DNA of 64,000 nucleotides from Mycobacterium mantenii (GCF_010731775.1 NZ_AP022590.1:2046001-2110000), one strand, 5' to 3'; counted from the stretch's first letter, positions 25,689 to 34,896 are shown. Notes: generated by a model from the letters alone, not told the origin. Numbers and translations are program-made.

Positions 25689-25973
25689 GGTTCCGCAGGG
25701 TGGCGACACGCCCGCCATGGCCGATCCCTGCCCGCCGTCCCGTGGTTTTCACTTACGCCACAGCCGTCCCGGCCGGCGGGCAGGCATGAGTTGCCCGCCT
25801 CTGAGCGACGACGCGTGCGTTGGGCGGCCGGCTCCGGACTTCCTCGGCCGGGTTGTCGCTCGGAGGCGGGCAATTCGTACACCCCCGGTGCGGGGGCTGG
25901 TGTTGCGGCTGTGACCGCGGAAATGGCGAAATCAACTGCGGGACAAGTAAAGAAGCCGGGCCCACGATTGGAC
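25689..25973. other. Intergenic stretch with an inverted pair of a dispersed repeat
   Basis: 285 bases between the DoxX-like gene and the TIGR03086-type gene. I see no credible coding frame. Repeat arms are TTGCCCGCCTCTGAGCGACG at 25791-25810 and TGTCGCTCGGAGGCGGGCAA at 25854-25873. They are inverted copies of one unit (22 of 25 bases agree across the extended arms), separated by 43 bases. The right arm is identical to 16216-16235. Confidence 0.75.
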
Positions 25974-26573
25974 TCAGCCGTCGCCGTCGCCGTCGCCGCC
26001 GACCGAGCGGCCGAGATAGGCCATGAGCCGGGCTGTCGGCGTGCAGTCCTCAGGCGCGGTTCGAGCCGGGCCGAAGCCGCCCGGTCGCCGCAGCATCCCC
26101 TCCGGCACCGACTCCACCAGCCCGCGGCACAGACCCAGCAGGTCGGCGGGCAGCTCGATCAGCCGACCCTGTGAGCGATGGATGTCCCAGGCGTGCGTGG
26201 CCAGGTCGGACACCGGATAAGTCAGCGCCCGACGCAGCGGAACCTCACCTTCCGGCGATGCCCGCATCCCATCCAGGTCAGCGCTTGGCAGGGCGGCTTC
26301 CAGCCGCGTCGCCAGCTCGCGCAGCCGCGCCGCCGGGTCGTCGCATACCCAGTCCGCGGGCTGCGAGGGCCGGTCCCAAATCTCCCCGTCCTCCGCCAGG
26401 GTCACGACTTTGGCCGCGCTGCCGGTGACGTGCCCCACTAGCTCGCGCACGCTCCAGCCCTCGAGGTTGGACGGCTGCTCCCAACTGTCCGCCGGAATCC
26501 GGTCGACGGCGTCGATGAGCAGATAGAGTGCCTCGGTAGCCATTACGCCGATCTGGGAGGTCGTTTCGTCCAT
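25974..26573 (-). CDS. TIGR03086-type metal-binding protein (DinB/mycothiol-dependent isomerase fold)
   Basis: 199 residues. The N-terminal helix bundle contains NLEGWSVRELVGHVTGSAA with the first His ligand and DLATHAWDIHRSQGR with the later ones, the His3 set of the DinB/maleylpyruvate isomerase N-domain. Members coordinate zinc or nickel and are thought to use mycothiol. The tail is a short GDGDGDG repeat. Lone gene with 160 bases of promoter region before the divergent DMT transporter. Substrate unknown. Confidence 0.78.
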   Translation of the reverse strand: MDETTSQIGVMATEALYLLIDAVDRIPADSWEQPSNLEGWSVRELVGHVTGSAAKVVTLAEDGEIWDRPSQPADWVCDDPAARLRELATRLEAALPSADLDGMRASPEGEVPLRRALTYPVSDLATHAWDIHRSQGRLIELPADLLGLCRGLVESVPEGMLRRPGGFGPARTAPEDCTPTARLMAYLGRSVGGDGDGDG

Positions 26574-26734
26574 GACGTGTATCTCCTTGTGGGTGAGCAG
26601 CTTCGGTCTTCCGCCACCGTCGCCCGCGTACCGTCCAGAAGTCTAGGGCCGCAAGTCCTCGACGAGTCACCCGGTTGAACTCCCCAACCGCGCGCGCTAA
26701 GACTTGACGTCGGCTGATTTCACAGGAGGGCCGC

Positions 26735-27631
26735 TTGGGTAAAACAGACATCGCCGCGTTGCTCGCGGTGGCGGCCGCACTGATGGTCGGTGCCGGAGAC
26801 GTCGTCCAGCAGCGCTCCGCTCAAGAGGTCACCGACAAACCGGTCGGCACCTTCGCCCTGTTTCGCCGGCTGCTGCGCGACCGGCAATGGTGGACGGGCA
26901 GCCTGGTGGCCGGCGCCGGATTCGGGTTCCAGGCCGCGGCCCTGGGCCTGGGCTCGGTGGTGCTGGTGCAGGCGCTGCTGGTGACCTCGTTGCTGTTCGC
27001 ATTACTCATCAGCGCGAGGGTGAGCCATCGCAGAATCACTTGCCGCCAAGGCATTTGGGCCGTGCTGCTCGCGGCAGCGGTGGCGGTGGTGGTAACGGTC
27101 GGCGACCCTCAGCAGGGGGCCCCGCGGGGGTCGGTGCAGACATGGACCATCGTGGCGCTGGTCATGGGTCCGGCGTTGATCCTGTGCGTGATCGGCGCGC
27201 GAATGTTCCCGGGCTCGGTCGGCGCATTGTTGCTCGGCCTGATGTCCGGCTCGCTGTGGGGACTGTTCTCGGTATTGACCAAAGGCGTGGTCGACCAGCT
27301 CGGCCACGGCATCCCGGCGTTGTTGCGCACACCCGAGTTGTACGTATGGGTGGTGCTGGCGATCGCAGCTACCGCCTGGGAGCAGTCGGCGTTTCGGGCC
27401 GGACCGCTCACCGCGTCGCTTCCGGCGGTGACCGTCGCCGAGCCCATCGTCGGATCGGTGCTCGGTGTCACCGTGCTGGGTGAGACGCTGCACACCAACG
27501 ACGTCGGCCTGGTGGCACTGGGCCTATCGGTTGCCGTGATGGCGGCGGCGGCGGTGGCGCTGGCCCACAGCCAGGCCAGCTACGCCCCTCCTACTGACGA
27601 AAAGCGTTCGCGTGCAACGGATAAGGCCTGA
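26735..27631 (+). CDS. DMT (EamA) superfamily transporter
   Basis: 298 residues from TTG 26735 with CAGGAGGG upstream. About nine to ten hydrophobic helices in two halves of five. Positions 1-25, 50-75, 80-105, 118-135 and so on to a last helix near 265. The tail is hydrophilic. Typical drug/metabolite transporter topology, but no residue shows the substrate. Not clearly EamA type by motif, so the family name is broad. Convergent with the VOC gene, stops 2 bases apart. Confidence 0.75.
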   Translation: MGKTDIAALLAVAAALMVGAGDVVQQRSAQEVTDKPVGTFALFRRLLRDRQWWTGSLVAGAGFGFQAAALGLGSVVLVQALLVTSLLFALLISARVSHRRITCRQGIWAVLLAAAVAVVVTVGDPQQGAPRGSVQTWTIVALVMGPALILCVIGARMFPGSVGALLLGLMSGSLWGLFSVLTKGVVDQLGHGIPALLRTPELYVWVVLAIAATAWEQSAFRAGPLTASLPAVTVAEPIVGSVLGVTVLGETLHTNDVGLVALGLSVAVMAAAAVALAHSQASYAPPTDEKRSRATDKA

Positions 27632-27633
27632 GA

Positions 27634-28002
27634 TCAGCTCGGGCGTGAGCCGACCCGGTGCAACGTCCCGTCGGGATCGACGTAGGCGAATTCACGCAAA
27701 CCGTACGGTGTGTCCTGCGGGGCGATCAAGCGGCCATCGAGGTTGTGCAGCGCCGCCCACTCCGCATAGAGCGCGTCGGCATCGCTGACATAGAGGTACA
27801 CGCTGGCGGCCGTGCGCAACGGGTCGTGCTCGGCCCATTCGGTGAGGTGGATCGACACCGACCCGCGATCGGCGAATCCGTACCGTTCGGGCCCGTCGTA
27901 TGTGCGGCCGTCGAAACCAAGCCGGCGGTACCGGCCGAGTGCGAGGTCCAAGTCTCGAACCGGGACTATTGGCGACACCGAGGCGAAGTTGACTGCGGAC
28001 AC
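27634..28002 (-). CDS. VOC (glyoxalase/bleomycin resistance-like) protein
   Basis: 122 residues from GTG 28002. Single beta-alpha-beta-beta-beta VOC half-repeat pair: SPIVPVRDLDLALGRYRRLGF, VSIHLTEWAEHD, ASVYLYVSDADALYAEW and REFAYVDPDGTLHRVGS. Metal-ligand His and Glu positions are not complete, so a sequestering or non-catalytic role is as likely as an isomerase. No weak start signal can be seen upstream. Lone gene. Confidence 0.75.
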   Translation of the reverse strand: MSAVNFASVSPIVPVRDLDLALGRYRRLGFDGRTYDGPERYGFADRGSVSIHLTEWAEHDPLRTAASVYLYVSDADALYAEWAALHNLDGRLIAPQDTPYGLREFAYVDPDGTLHRVGSRPS

Positions 28003-28192
28003 GCAGCGAACATAACGCTTAGCTTCGAATTCGCCCGCGCCAGCCGATCACTGCCGTAAGCTCCGCAAACGGCCTCTGAATGGCCGACGCAGCCGAAAGC
28101 GCGGAACGCTTCAGGAGTCAACTCGAGCAGAAAGGCCCCTCGCTCATGCGTCAGCTGGCCACCGTGGTCGCCAGGCTGCTGTCGGACGCTCC

Positions 28193-28948
28193 ATGCGCAT
28201 GAGGAGCCGGCTGAGTGCGGCAGCTGCGGTCGCCGCCGGAATACTGGTCGCCGGGTGCGGCGTTGACAACGCGGGCGGCAGTGCTTCGTCGTCGACCACC
28301 GCCACGACCGCGGCGGCGAAGACTCCCCTGGCGCAGGCCGCGCTGCCCGATCTGGTGCTCTCGCCGAACGATATTGACGCCGTGCTGGGCGTCACGGGAA
28401 CGTCGAGCGACCCGCCGATCACCAAGCTGTTGGAAAATCCCGTCATGCGCGCGGACTACGCATTCCCCACTGAATGCAGGTACACCATGCACGCGGCGTC
28501 GGCGTCCGTCTACGCCGGCGGTGGGAGCACCGCGGTCTATGGCTACCACGACCAAGCGCCGGCTCCCGCGGGGGCAGACCAATTGGAAAGCCCCGACGTG
28601 TACCAGTTTGTGGTGCTCTTTCCGTCCCCCGAGCAGGCGAACGCGTTCTTCACGACGTCGGCCCAGCGCTGGCCGGCCTGCGCCAACCGCCAGGACACCG
28701 TTCCCGCCGCCGACGGCAAACCGGAACTTCAGTGGAAGGTGGGCCAGGTTTCCAACGCCGACGGAGTGCTGAGCGCTCCGGTGACCCTGACCATCATCGG
28801 AAACGGCACGAGCGTGACCGTGCCCTGTCAGCGGGCGCTGACCGTTCGCAACAACGTCGTGATCGATGTCGACGCGTGCCGTAGGGACGTCGGGAACCTC
28901 GGCGTCAGCATCGCCGACCAGATCGCCGGAAAAGTCGACAAGCAATAG
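28193..28948 (+). CDS. PknH-sensor-like lipoprotein
   Basis: 251 residues from ATG 28193. Signal peptide with lipobox VAGC near residue 22, then a Ser/Thr/Ala linker and a domain from about 50 to 245. It has the LSPNDIDAVLGV start, PTECRYTMHAASAS and WPACANRQDTVP and CQRALTVRNNVVIDVDAC segments, with four cysteines that would form two disulfides. This is the pattern of the extracellular sensor domain of PknH, shared by stand-alone lipoproteins. Lipid-anchored on the outer face, ligand unknown. A short frame at 28146-28202 overlaps its start. Confidence 0.8.
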   Translation: MRMRSRLSAAAAVAAGILVAGCGVDNAGGSASSSTTATTAAAKTPLAQAALPDLVLSPNDIDAVLGVTGTSSDPPITKLLENPVMRADYAFPTECRYTMHAASASVYAGGGSTAVYGYHDQAPAPAGADQLESPDVYQFVVLFPSPEQANAFFTTSAQRWPACANRQDTVPAADGKPELQWKVGQVSNADGVLSAPVTLTIIGNGTSVTVPCQRALTVRNNVVIDVDACRRDVGNLGVSIADQIAGKVDKQ

Positions 28949-29165
28949 CTTCCGCCGCGACACAGAATTCCCAATAGCCGTCTGCTGTTTACCCGTTGGC
29001 GGTGGTACTGCACGGCGCCAGAGGGTATGCCCTGGTGGTCGAGACGGCCACCAGACCCATACCGCCCTTCGGTGAATCCGATTCGTGGCCATACCTGGCG
29101 TCGCGGTGCCAGATTTCGGGGTAGGTTGTCCGCGGGTTCGGTCATACCGCCTTGAGGAGGGATAC

Positions 29166-30500
29166 ATGGGCACATCGGAAAAGGCGTCCAAGCCGCGCGC
29201 CGGGCAGCCAGTCATCCACCTCTCGCAGCTGTTGCGCGCGCCCGTGCTGGCGCGCTCCGGCGAAACGGTGGGTCGGGTCGAGGACGTGATCGTGCGGCTG
29301 CGGGGAGCCGAGGAGTATCCGCTGGTGGCCGGGATCGTGGCCGGGGTCGGCGGACGCCGGGTCTTCATCGGCGACAAAACCATTGACGATTACTCCGCGG
29401 ACCGAGTTCTGTTGACCAAGAACAAGGTTGACCTCCGGGGGTTCGAACGCCGCGAGGGTGAGGTGCTGTTGCGCACCGATGTGTTGGGCCACCGGTTGAT
29501 CGACGTGGCCACCGTGGAGTTGGTGCGCGCCTACGACGTCGAGCTGGAACAGACCGCCGAAGGCTGGACGGTTACCCGCCTGGACACGCGCCGACCACCA
29601 CGATTGTTCGGGCTGATCAAGCATTCGGGCGGGCACGCGTCTCGCGATTGGAAGGCGTTCGAGCCCCTGATCGGCCACGCCCGTTCGGACGCGGTGCGGC
29701 GTTTGTCCGATCGCTTCGGCGACCTCAAGGCCGCCGAGATCGCCGATCTCCTCGAGGAGGCGGACAAGGCCGAGGGCGGCGAGATCCTCGACCGGGTGCA
29801 CAGCGACCCGGAACTGGAAGCCGACGTCTTCGAGGAACTGGATCCGGAAAAGGCCAGCCGACTGCTCGATGGCATGCCGGATAAAGAGGTCGCCGCGCTG
29901 CTGGGCCGGATGCGCGCCGACGATGCCGCCGACGCGATCGCCGACCTGCGCCAGTCGCGGCGCCGGCGCGTGCTTGAGCTGATGCCCGCACCGCAACGCA
30001 CCAAGGTCATCACGTTGATGGGGTTCAACCCCGAAAGCGCCGGCGGCCTGATGAATGTCGACTCGGTGACATGTTCGTCCACCGCCACTGCGGGCGAGGC
30101 GTTGGCGTTGATCGCCGCGTCGCGCAGCATCCAACCGGAAGCGCTCATCAAGGTGCACGTGCTCGATGACGACAAACGGCTTGACGGCGTCGTTTCCGTC
30201 ATCACCCTCTTACAGGTCGATCCCGCCGAAACCCTTGCGGCCCTGATGGATTCCGACCCGGTGCGGGTCAACGCCGACGCGGATCTGACCGATATCGCGC
30301 TGCTGATGGCCGATTTCAACCTCTACTCCATCCCTGTCGTCGACGAGCAGGATCGCCTACTCGGGGTGGTGACCGTCGACGACGTCCTGGAGGCGACCAT
30401 TCCCGAAGACTGGCGCCGCCGCGAGCCCGCGCCGCGCCCCATCCGCGAGATCGCCGCCGCCGACAACCGTGACACGCCGACCGGAGGTGGCCCGCAGTGA
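29166..30500 (+). CDS. PRC-barrel + MgtE N-domain + CBS regulatory protein, no membrane part
   Basis: 444 residues from ATG 29166, with GAGGAGGG upstream. N-terminal PRC-barrel like part (about 20-140). Then an MgtE-type superhelical N domain (about 175-285) with LEEADKAEGGEILDRVH and ELDPEKASRLLDGMPD, and a CBS pair (about 290-420) with SAGGLMNVDSV and IPVVDEQDRLLGVVTVDDVLE. There is no transmembrane segment, although full MgtE continues with five helices. The gene ends in the start of the NRAMP-like gene (GTGA overlap). I infer that it senses Mg2+ or another divalent ion and gates or regulates that transporter. The PRC barrel is an extra module. Confidence 0.83.
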   Translation: MGTSEKASKPRAGQPVIHLSQLLRAPVLARSGETVGRVEDVIVRLRGAEEYPLVAGIVAGVGGRRVFIGDKTIDDYSADRVLLTKNKVDLRGFERREGEVLLRTDVLGHRLIDVATVELVRAYDVELEQTAEGWTVTRLDTRRPPRLFGLIKHSGGHASRDWKAFEPLIGHARSDAVRRLSDRFGDLKAAEIADLLEEADKAEGGEILDRVHSDPELEADVFEELDPEKASRLLDGMPDKEVAALLGRMRADDAADAIADLRQSRRRRVLELMPAPQRTKVITLMGFNPESAGGLMNVDSVTCSSTATAGEALALIAASRSIQPEALIKVHVLDDDKRLDGVVSVITLLQVDPAETLAALMDSDPVRVNADADLTDIALLMADFNLYSIPVVDEQDRLLGVVTVDDVLEATIPEDWRRREPAPRPIREIAAADNRDTPTGGGPQ

Positions 30501-32182
30501 GCTCCGGCGGCGAGAACAGCACCCAGGCCGACGCGCAGCCGGTCGAGGTTCAGCGCTCGGAGCCGGCGCAGCCACGGCGCACCGCGGTGCTGGACAGCGC
30601 GCATCTGGGCGATATCGAGGGCGCCTTCGGGCGGATCAGCGTCTCGGAAACCGAGCACGCCCGGACCTGGCGCACGCGGCTGCTGACCCTGCTCGCGATC
30701 GTCGGGCCCGGAATCATCGTGATGGTTGGGGACAATGACGCGGGTGGGGTGGCCACCTACGCCCAGGCCGGTCAGAACTACGGCTACTCACTGCTGTGGG
30801 TGTTGCTGCTGCTGATTCCCGTGCTCATCGTCAACCAGGAAATGGTGGTCCGGCTCGGCGCGGTCACCGGGGTCGGGCATGCCCGGCTGATCAATGAACG
30901 CTTCGGCCGCGGCTGGGGCTGGTTTTCGGTCGGCGACCTGTTCTTGCTCAACTTCTTGACGATCGTCACCGAGTTCATCGGCATCAGCCTGGCCGCCGAG
31001 TACATCGGCATCTCCAAATATGTGGTGGTACCGATCTCGGCGGTGGCGTTGGTGGCGATCATGGCCAGCGGCAGCTTCCGCCGATGGGAGCGCGCGATGT
31101 TCGTTTTCATCGCCGTGACGCTGCTGCAGATCCCGATGCTGCTGATGTCACATCCACAGTGGGCACACGCGGCGAAGTCGTTTGTGGTGCCCAGCATTTC
31201 GGGTGGGGTCAGTTCGGATGCGGTGCTGCTGATCATCGCCATCGTCGGCACCACCGTCGCGCCGTGGCAGCTGTTTTTCCAGCAGTCCAACGTCGTCGAC
31301 AAGCGCATCACCCCCCGGTTCATGGGCTACGAGCGCGCGGACACCGTGCTGGGCGCCTTTGTGGTGGTGGTCGGCGCCGCGGCGTTGGTAATGACCGGTG
31401 AGTGGGCGGCGCGCTCCACCCACACCGTCGGCGCCTTCACCGACGCAGGCGCCACGGCGCATCTGCTGGGCGAGCACCGCCCGACACTCGGCTGGATCTT
31501 TGCCATCGTGTTGATGGACGCCTCGATCATCGGGGCCGCCGCGGTGACCCTGGCCACCAGCTACGCCTTCGGAGACGTGTTCGGGCTGAAGCATTCGCTG
31601 CACCGCGGCTTCGCCGACGCCAAGCAGTTCTACCTGTCCTACACCGCGATGGTGATGGTGGCCGCGGCCATCGTGCTGATTCCGGGCGCCCCGCTCGGGT
31701 TGATCACCACCGCCGTGCAGGCCCTGGCGGGACTGTTGCTGCCCAGCGCCAGCGTCTTTCTGCTGCTGTTGTGCAACGATCGAGAAGTGTTGGGGCCCTG
31801 GGTCAATCGGCCCTGGCTCAACTGGGTCGCCGGGCTGATCGTCGGCACCCTGCTGCTGCTGTCGGGGATCCTGATGGCGACCACGTTGTTCCCCGACCTC
31901 AACGTCGTCGCGGTCGCGGGCTACCTGACGCTGGCGCTGGTCATCCTCGCGGCGGCCGCGGCGCCGGTGCTGCGCTGGCTGGCCCGCCGTCAGCCGTCGC
32001 GGCCCCAGCAGCACCTTCCGGCCCGCGGCGTCGACCGCAACACCTGGCGCATGCCGCCGCTGGCCCTGCTCGAGCCGGTCACCTGGTCACCCGGGACCCG
32101 GCTGGCGATGATCGCGCTGCGTGCCTATCTGGTTGTCGGCGCGTTGCTTCTGGTGGTCAAAGCCATCCAGCTCAGCCGCTGA
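30497..32182 (+). CDS. NRAMP-related divalent metal transporter
   Basis: 561 residues from GTG 30497, overlapping the upstream stop. Hydrophilic 60-residue N-terminus, then about 11 helices. The first helix has GPGIIVMVGDNDAGGVATYA, where classic NRAMP proteins have DPGN (DxDxGG here). The sixth has IAIVGTTVAPWQLFFQQSNVV, where classic NRAMP has a Met-rich MPH-type site. The altered metal motifs, with the MgtE-like sensor partner, suggest a substrate other than Mn2+/Fe2+, perhaps Mg2+. The fold assignment is firm, the ion is inference. Its last 11 bases overlap the convergent LLM gene. Confidence 0.85.
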   Translation: MSSGGENSTQADAQPVEVQRSEPAQPRRTAVLDSAHLGDIEGAFGRISVSETEHARTWRTRLLTLLAIVGPGIIVMVGDNDAGGVATYAQAGQNYGYSLLWVLLLLIPVLIVNQEMVVRLGAVTGVGHARLINERFGRGWGWFSVGDLFLLNFLTIVTEFIGISLAAEYIGISKYVVVPISAVALVAIMASGSFRRWERAMFVFIAVTLLQIPMLLMSHPQWAHAAKSFVVPSISGGVSSDAVLLIIAIVGTTVAPWQLFFQQSNVVDKRITPRFMGYERADTVLGAFVVVVGAAALVMTGEWAARSTHTVGAFTDAGATAHLLGEHRPTLGWIFAIVLMDASIIGAAAVTLATSYAFGDVFGLKHSLHRGFADAKQFYLSYTAMVMVAAAIVLIPGAPLGLITTAVQALAGLLLPSASVFLLLLCNDREVLGPWVNRPWLNWVAGLIVGTLLLLSGILMATTLFPDLNVVAVAGYLTLALVILAAAAAPVLRWLARRQPSRPQQHLPARGVDRNTWRMPPLALLEPVTWSPGTRLAMIALRAYLVVGALLLVVKAIQLSR

Positions 32183-33194
32183 CCGCTCGTATCCGGCGGG
32201 CGACCTCGCCGTACCGCTCGAAGCGCTCCTGATCGGCGACGGCGTTGTACATCACCAACCGCGTTGCCTTGCCGACGTATTTCTCGGTCAGCGCGTCGGC
32301 CAGCCCGTCCCAGGTCGACTCGGTGGCGAAGACCGCGATGTGGTCGTCGCTGACCTGCGCCGCCATGCCGGCGAAGTCCCCCGCCTTCTGCTTCTCCCGG
32401 ATCCGGGCGGTGGTGCCGTCGAACCCCGCCTCATCCCAGATGAACGCGTAGTTGGGCGTGCTGCCGTAGAAGGCCATGCTGGCTCGCACGACTTCGCGCT
32501 GCTTGTCGCGCTCTTCGTCGTTGTCGCCGACGATGGTCATGACGGGCACGATGATCGCGAGGTCCGACGGTGAACGACCCGCCTTCGCCGCCCCTTCGGC
32601 GACCGTCGGTAGCACGTGACGGGCCAGATAGCCCGGTTCGCCGATCGGATGGACGTGAACACCATCGGCTACTTCGCCCGCCATCCGCAGCATCCACGGA
32701 TTGACCGCTGCGATATCGACTTTAGGGTCCGGAGCGTCGATGGGTCCCGGACTCCACTGGGGGGTGATGAAGTCGAGATCGTAGAAGTCGCCGTGGTGGT
32801 CCAGCGTGCCCGAGCGAAACGCCGCGAAACACGCCTTCACGGCGAGCAGGTAGTCGCGCAGGCGTGGCCCCGGCCGCTCGAAGGCCGTGCCGTAGCGACG
32901 CACGACGTGGGTACGGACCTGGGTTCCCAGGCCCAGCCGGAACTTCCCCTTGGTGGCTTCCTGAAGTTCCCACGCCGCCGCGGCGGTAACGAAGGGACTG
33001 CGCGGAAAGGCTACCGCGACGCCCGTCGACAATTCGAGATCGGGCGCCGCCTGCGACGCCACGGCGGCGTTCAGGTATGCGGTGCGGCCCGTCTCGGTGA
33101 ACAGCAGGCCGGAGAACCCGGCGGATTGGGTCCGCCGGGCAAGGTCACCGATTTGGCCGAGTGGCTGGGGAGTTGTCATCGCGTCGACATGCAT
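32172..33194 (-). CDS. LLM class F420-dependent oxidoreductase (TIGR03617-like)
   Basis: 340 residues from ATG 33194. Luciferase-like barrel: ARRTQSAGFSGLLFTETG, LELSTGVAVAFPRSPFVTA, TKGKFRLGLGTQVRTHVVRRYG, and VHVHPIGEPGYLARHVLPTV, a set I associate with TIGR03617. It lacks the GGR signature but has LGLGTQV instead. Lone gene, promoter in the divergent region with the excalibur gene. Cofactor probably F420, with substrate unknown. Confidence 0.85.
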   Translation of the reverse strand: MHVDAMTTPQPLGQIGDLARRTQSAGFSGLLFTETGRTAYLNAAVASQAAPDLELSTGVAVAFPRSPFVTAAAAWELQEATKGKFRLGLGTQVRTHVVRRYGTAFERPGPRLRDYLLAVKACFAAFRSGTLDHHGDFYDLDFITPQWSPGPIDAPDPKVDIAAVNPWMLRMAGEVADGVHVHPIGEPGYLARHVLPTVAEGAAKAGRSPSDLAIIVPVMTIVGDNDEERDKQREVVRASMAFYGSTPNYAFIWDEAGFDGTTARIREKQKAGDFAGMAAQVSDDHIAVFATESTWDGLADALTEKYVGKATRLVMYNAVADQERFERYGEVARRIRAVSG

Positions 33195-33325
33195 GGTGGG
33201 AGCGTACGTCGCGCGCGGGCCCGCAATGCGGGGCCGTTGACCTCTTGCCCGAGAGCGGGCTCAGGGTGTTAGCTCTGTAGTCGTCAGCAACCATCGTCGT
33301 TTTCGCTAACAGGAGGCTCCCGAAC

Positions 33326-33568
33326 GTGCTTCGTGGATTGTTAATCGCCGCAGCAATCACAGTGGGAATTGCGGGAACTCCGGCGGCCGTGGCCGCTCCC
33401 CCGACGACCACCACGTCGCCGTCGCCGACGAGCGGCGGCAGCGCCTACTACCCCAACTGCAGGGCAGCCTGCGCCGCGGGTGTCGCTCCGATCTATCGTG
33501 GGCAACCGGGCTACCGATCCGGCCTCGATCGGGACAACGACGGCATCGCCTGCGAAGTGTGTCACTGA
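33326..33568 (+). CDS. Secreted excalibur (EF-hand-like calcium-binding) domain protein
   Basis: 80 residues from GTG 33326 after an AGGAGG site. Signal peptide ends after AVAA, then a Thr/Ser/Pro-rich linker, then the excalibur domain: NCRAACAAGVAPIYRGQPGYRSGLDRDNDGIACE. The DRDNDGIAC core is a calcium-binding loop. Cysteines (NCRAAC and IACEVC) form the small domain. Exported. One base separates its stop from the next ATG, so both belong to one transcript. Confidence 0.85.
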   Translation: MLRGLLIAAAITVGIAGTPAAVAAPPTTTTSPSPTSGGSAYYPNCRAACAAGVAPIYRGQPGYRSGLDRDNDGIACEVCH

Positions 33569-33569
33569 A

Positions 33570-34109
33570 ATGGGTTGGCGCATAACATTTTTCGATGCGC
33601 TACCCCGGTTGTGCGCCGTCATGGCCGTGGGGTGCGCGGGGCTGATGGCGTGCGGATCGCAGCACGCCGCGCCGCCCAAAGCATCCGGCCCTGCCTCGAC
33701 GACATCATCGGTACCGGTGAGCACGAGCGTCCCGCCCAGTACCCCTGCCGCCGCGCCCGTTTCCCCCAGCACCACCGGCCAACAGCCGTGCGTCGGGTTG
33801 TCGATATGCACCCCACCGCCGCCGGACGCCGAGGGAAATCCGCCGTGCTACTACTCCGACGGCTGGCGTGCCGATGGCTCCGGCGCCGGGATCGAAGTGT
33901 GGTACTTCCGCGATCCGAAGAATCCGTCGCAACCGGATAAGGTGACGGCGTTGGTCCGCAAGAAGGACGGCACCAACGAATCGCAGGACGCGAACATCGG
34001 GGCCGACCAACAGGTGCATCGCTTCGAATTTCCGGCCACCGCACAATCCACGGTCGACGAGGTTCTGTTCGTCAGCGGCACCGGTCGTTGCTTCGTGATC
34101 GGGCCATAA
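33570..34109 (+). CDS. Exported lipoprotein, conserved hypothetical
   Basis: 179 residues from ATG 33570, 1 base after the excalibur stop. Signal peptide with lipobox LMAC near residue 28, a long Ser/Thr/Pro/Ala linker to about 80, then a globular part with paired cysteines (PPCYYSDG and GRCFVIGP). No enzyme signature. A start at ATG 33621 would shorten the signal. It may be a partner of the excalibur protein. Function unknown. Confidence 0.65.
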   Translation: MGWRITFFDALPRLCAVMAVGCAGLMACGSQHAAPPKASGPASTTSSVPVSTSVPPSTPAAAPVSPSTTGQQPCVGLSICTPPPPDAEGNPPCYYSDGWRADGSGAGIEVWYFRDPKNPSQPDKVTALVRKKDGTNESQDANIGADQQVHRFEFPATAQSTVDEVLFVSGTGRCFVIGP

Positions 34110-34139
34110 GCCTGACGCCCGGCAGCCTCCGAGATCACC

Positions 34140-34877
34140 TCAATCTGCTGGTCGACGCTGCATAAGCCGCTGGACCTGCCCGTAGGCGTCAATCGGGCTG
34201 TGCAGCGCCAGTCCGCCGTCGGCAAATATCGTTTGCCCTGTTACCCAGCTCATATCGAGCACCGCGACGATGGATTCTGCTACATCGTCCGGTTGCCCAA
34301 GGCGGCCTAGCGCAGTGCGTTCCGTCAAACCCTCGACCCATCCCGGCAGCGCCTCGGGTTTGGCAAGCATGGGGGTGCGGGTGACACCGGGACCTACGGC
34401 GTTGACCCGGATTCCGTGGCAGCCCCATTCCGCGGCCGCCACGCGCACCAGCATGTCGATGCCCGCCTTCGATACGCAGTACACGCCCATATCCCTATCA
34501 GCCAGTGTCCCGCTGATACTGGATACGGCGACAATCGACCCGCCGGCACCGGCCTCGATCATGGTGCGTGCCACGGCGCGCATCGTCAACCAGGTCCCGG
34601 TCAGGTTGACGTCGAGCACGTGTTGCCACTGCTCTGGTGTCTGCTCGAGCAGCAGGCCGGAGGCGCCCACTCCCGCGCAAGCCACGAGGCGACCGGCCGG
34701 CCCGTACCGCTCAATGGTCATTTCGATAGCTTCCGTCACCGAGTCCGGAACACTGATGTCACAGTCGATGTCGCCACCCGCGACGTCCCAGACGACCACC
34801 TGCTCTCCAGCTGTGCGTAACCGGTTGGCCGCCGCGAGGCCGATGCCTGAAGCTCCACCGGTCACGATCGATGTCAT
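34140..34877 (-). CDS. SDR family NAD(P)-dependent oxidoreductase
   Basis: 245 residues from ATG 34877 (TTG 34880 is one codon earlier). GGAG lies upstream. Motifs: TGGASGIGLAAANRL cofactor loop, CAGVGASG (NNAG equivalent), AVSSISG with the catalytic Ser, YCVSKAGIDML with Tyr and Lys, and DGGLAL near the end. Follows the CrtC/AttH-like gene by 19 bases on the same strand. Probably oxidises or reduces a hydroxyl/keto intermediate in this catabolic island. Confidence 0.88.
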   Translation of the reverse strand: MTSIVTGGASGIGLAAANRLRTAGEQVVVWDVAGGDIDCDISVPDSVTEAIEMTIERYGPAGRLVACAGVGASGLLLEQTPEQWQHVLDVNLTGTWLTMRAVARTMIEAGAGGSIVAVSSISGTLADRDMGVYCVSKAGIDMLVRVAAAEWGCHGIRVNAVGPGVTRTPMLAKPEALPGWVEGLTERTALGRLGQPDDVAESIVAVLDMSWVTGQTIFADGGLALHSPIDAYGQVQRLMQRRPAD

Positions 34878-34896
34878 CAAGGCTCCATTCGACAGA

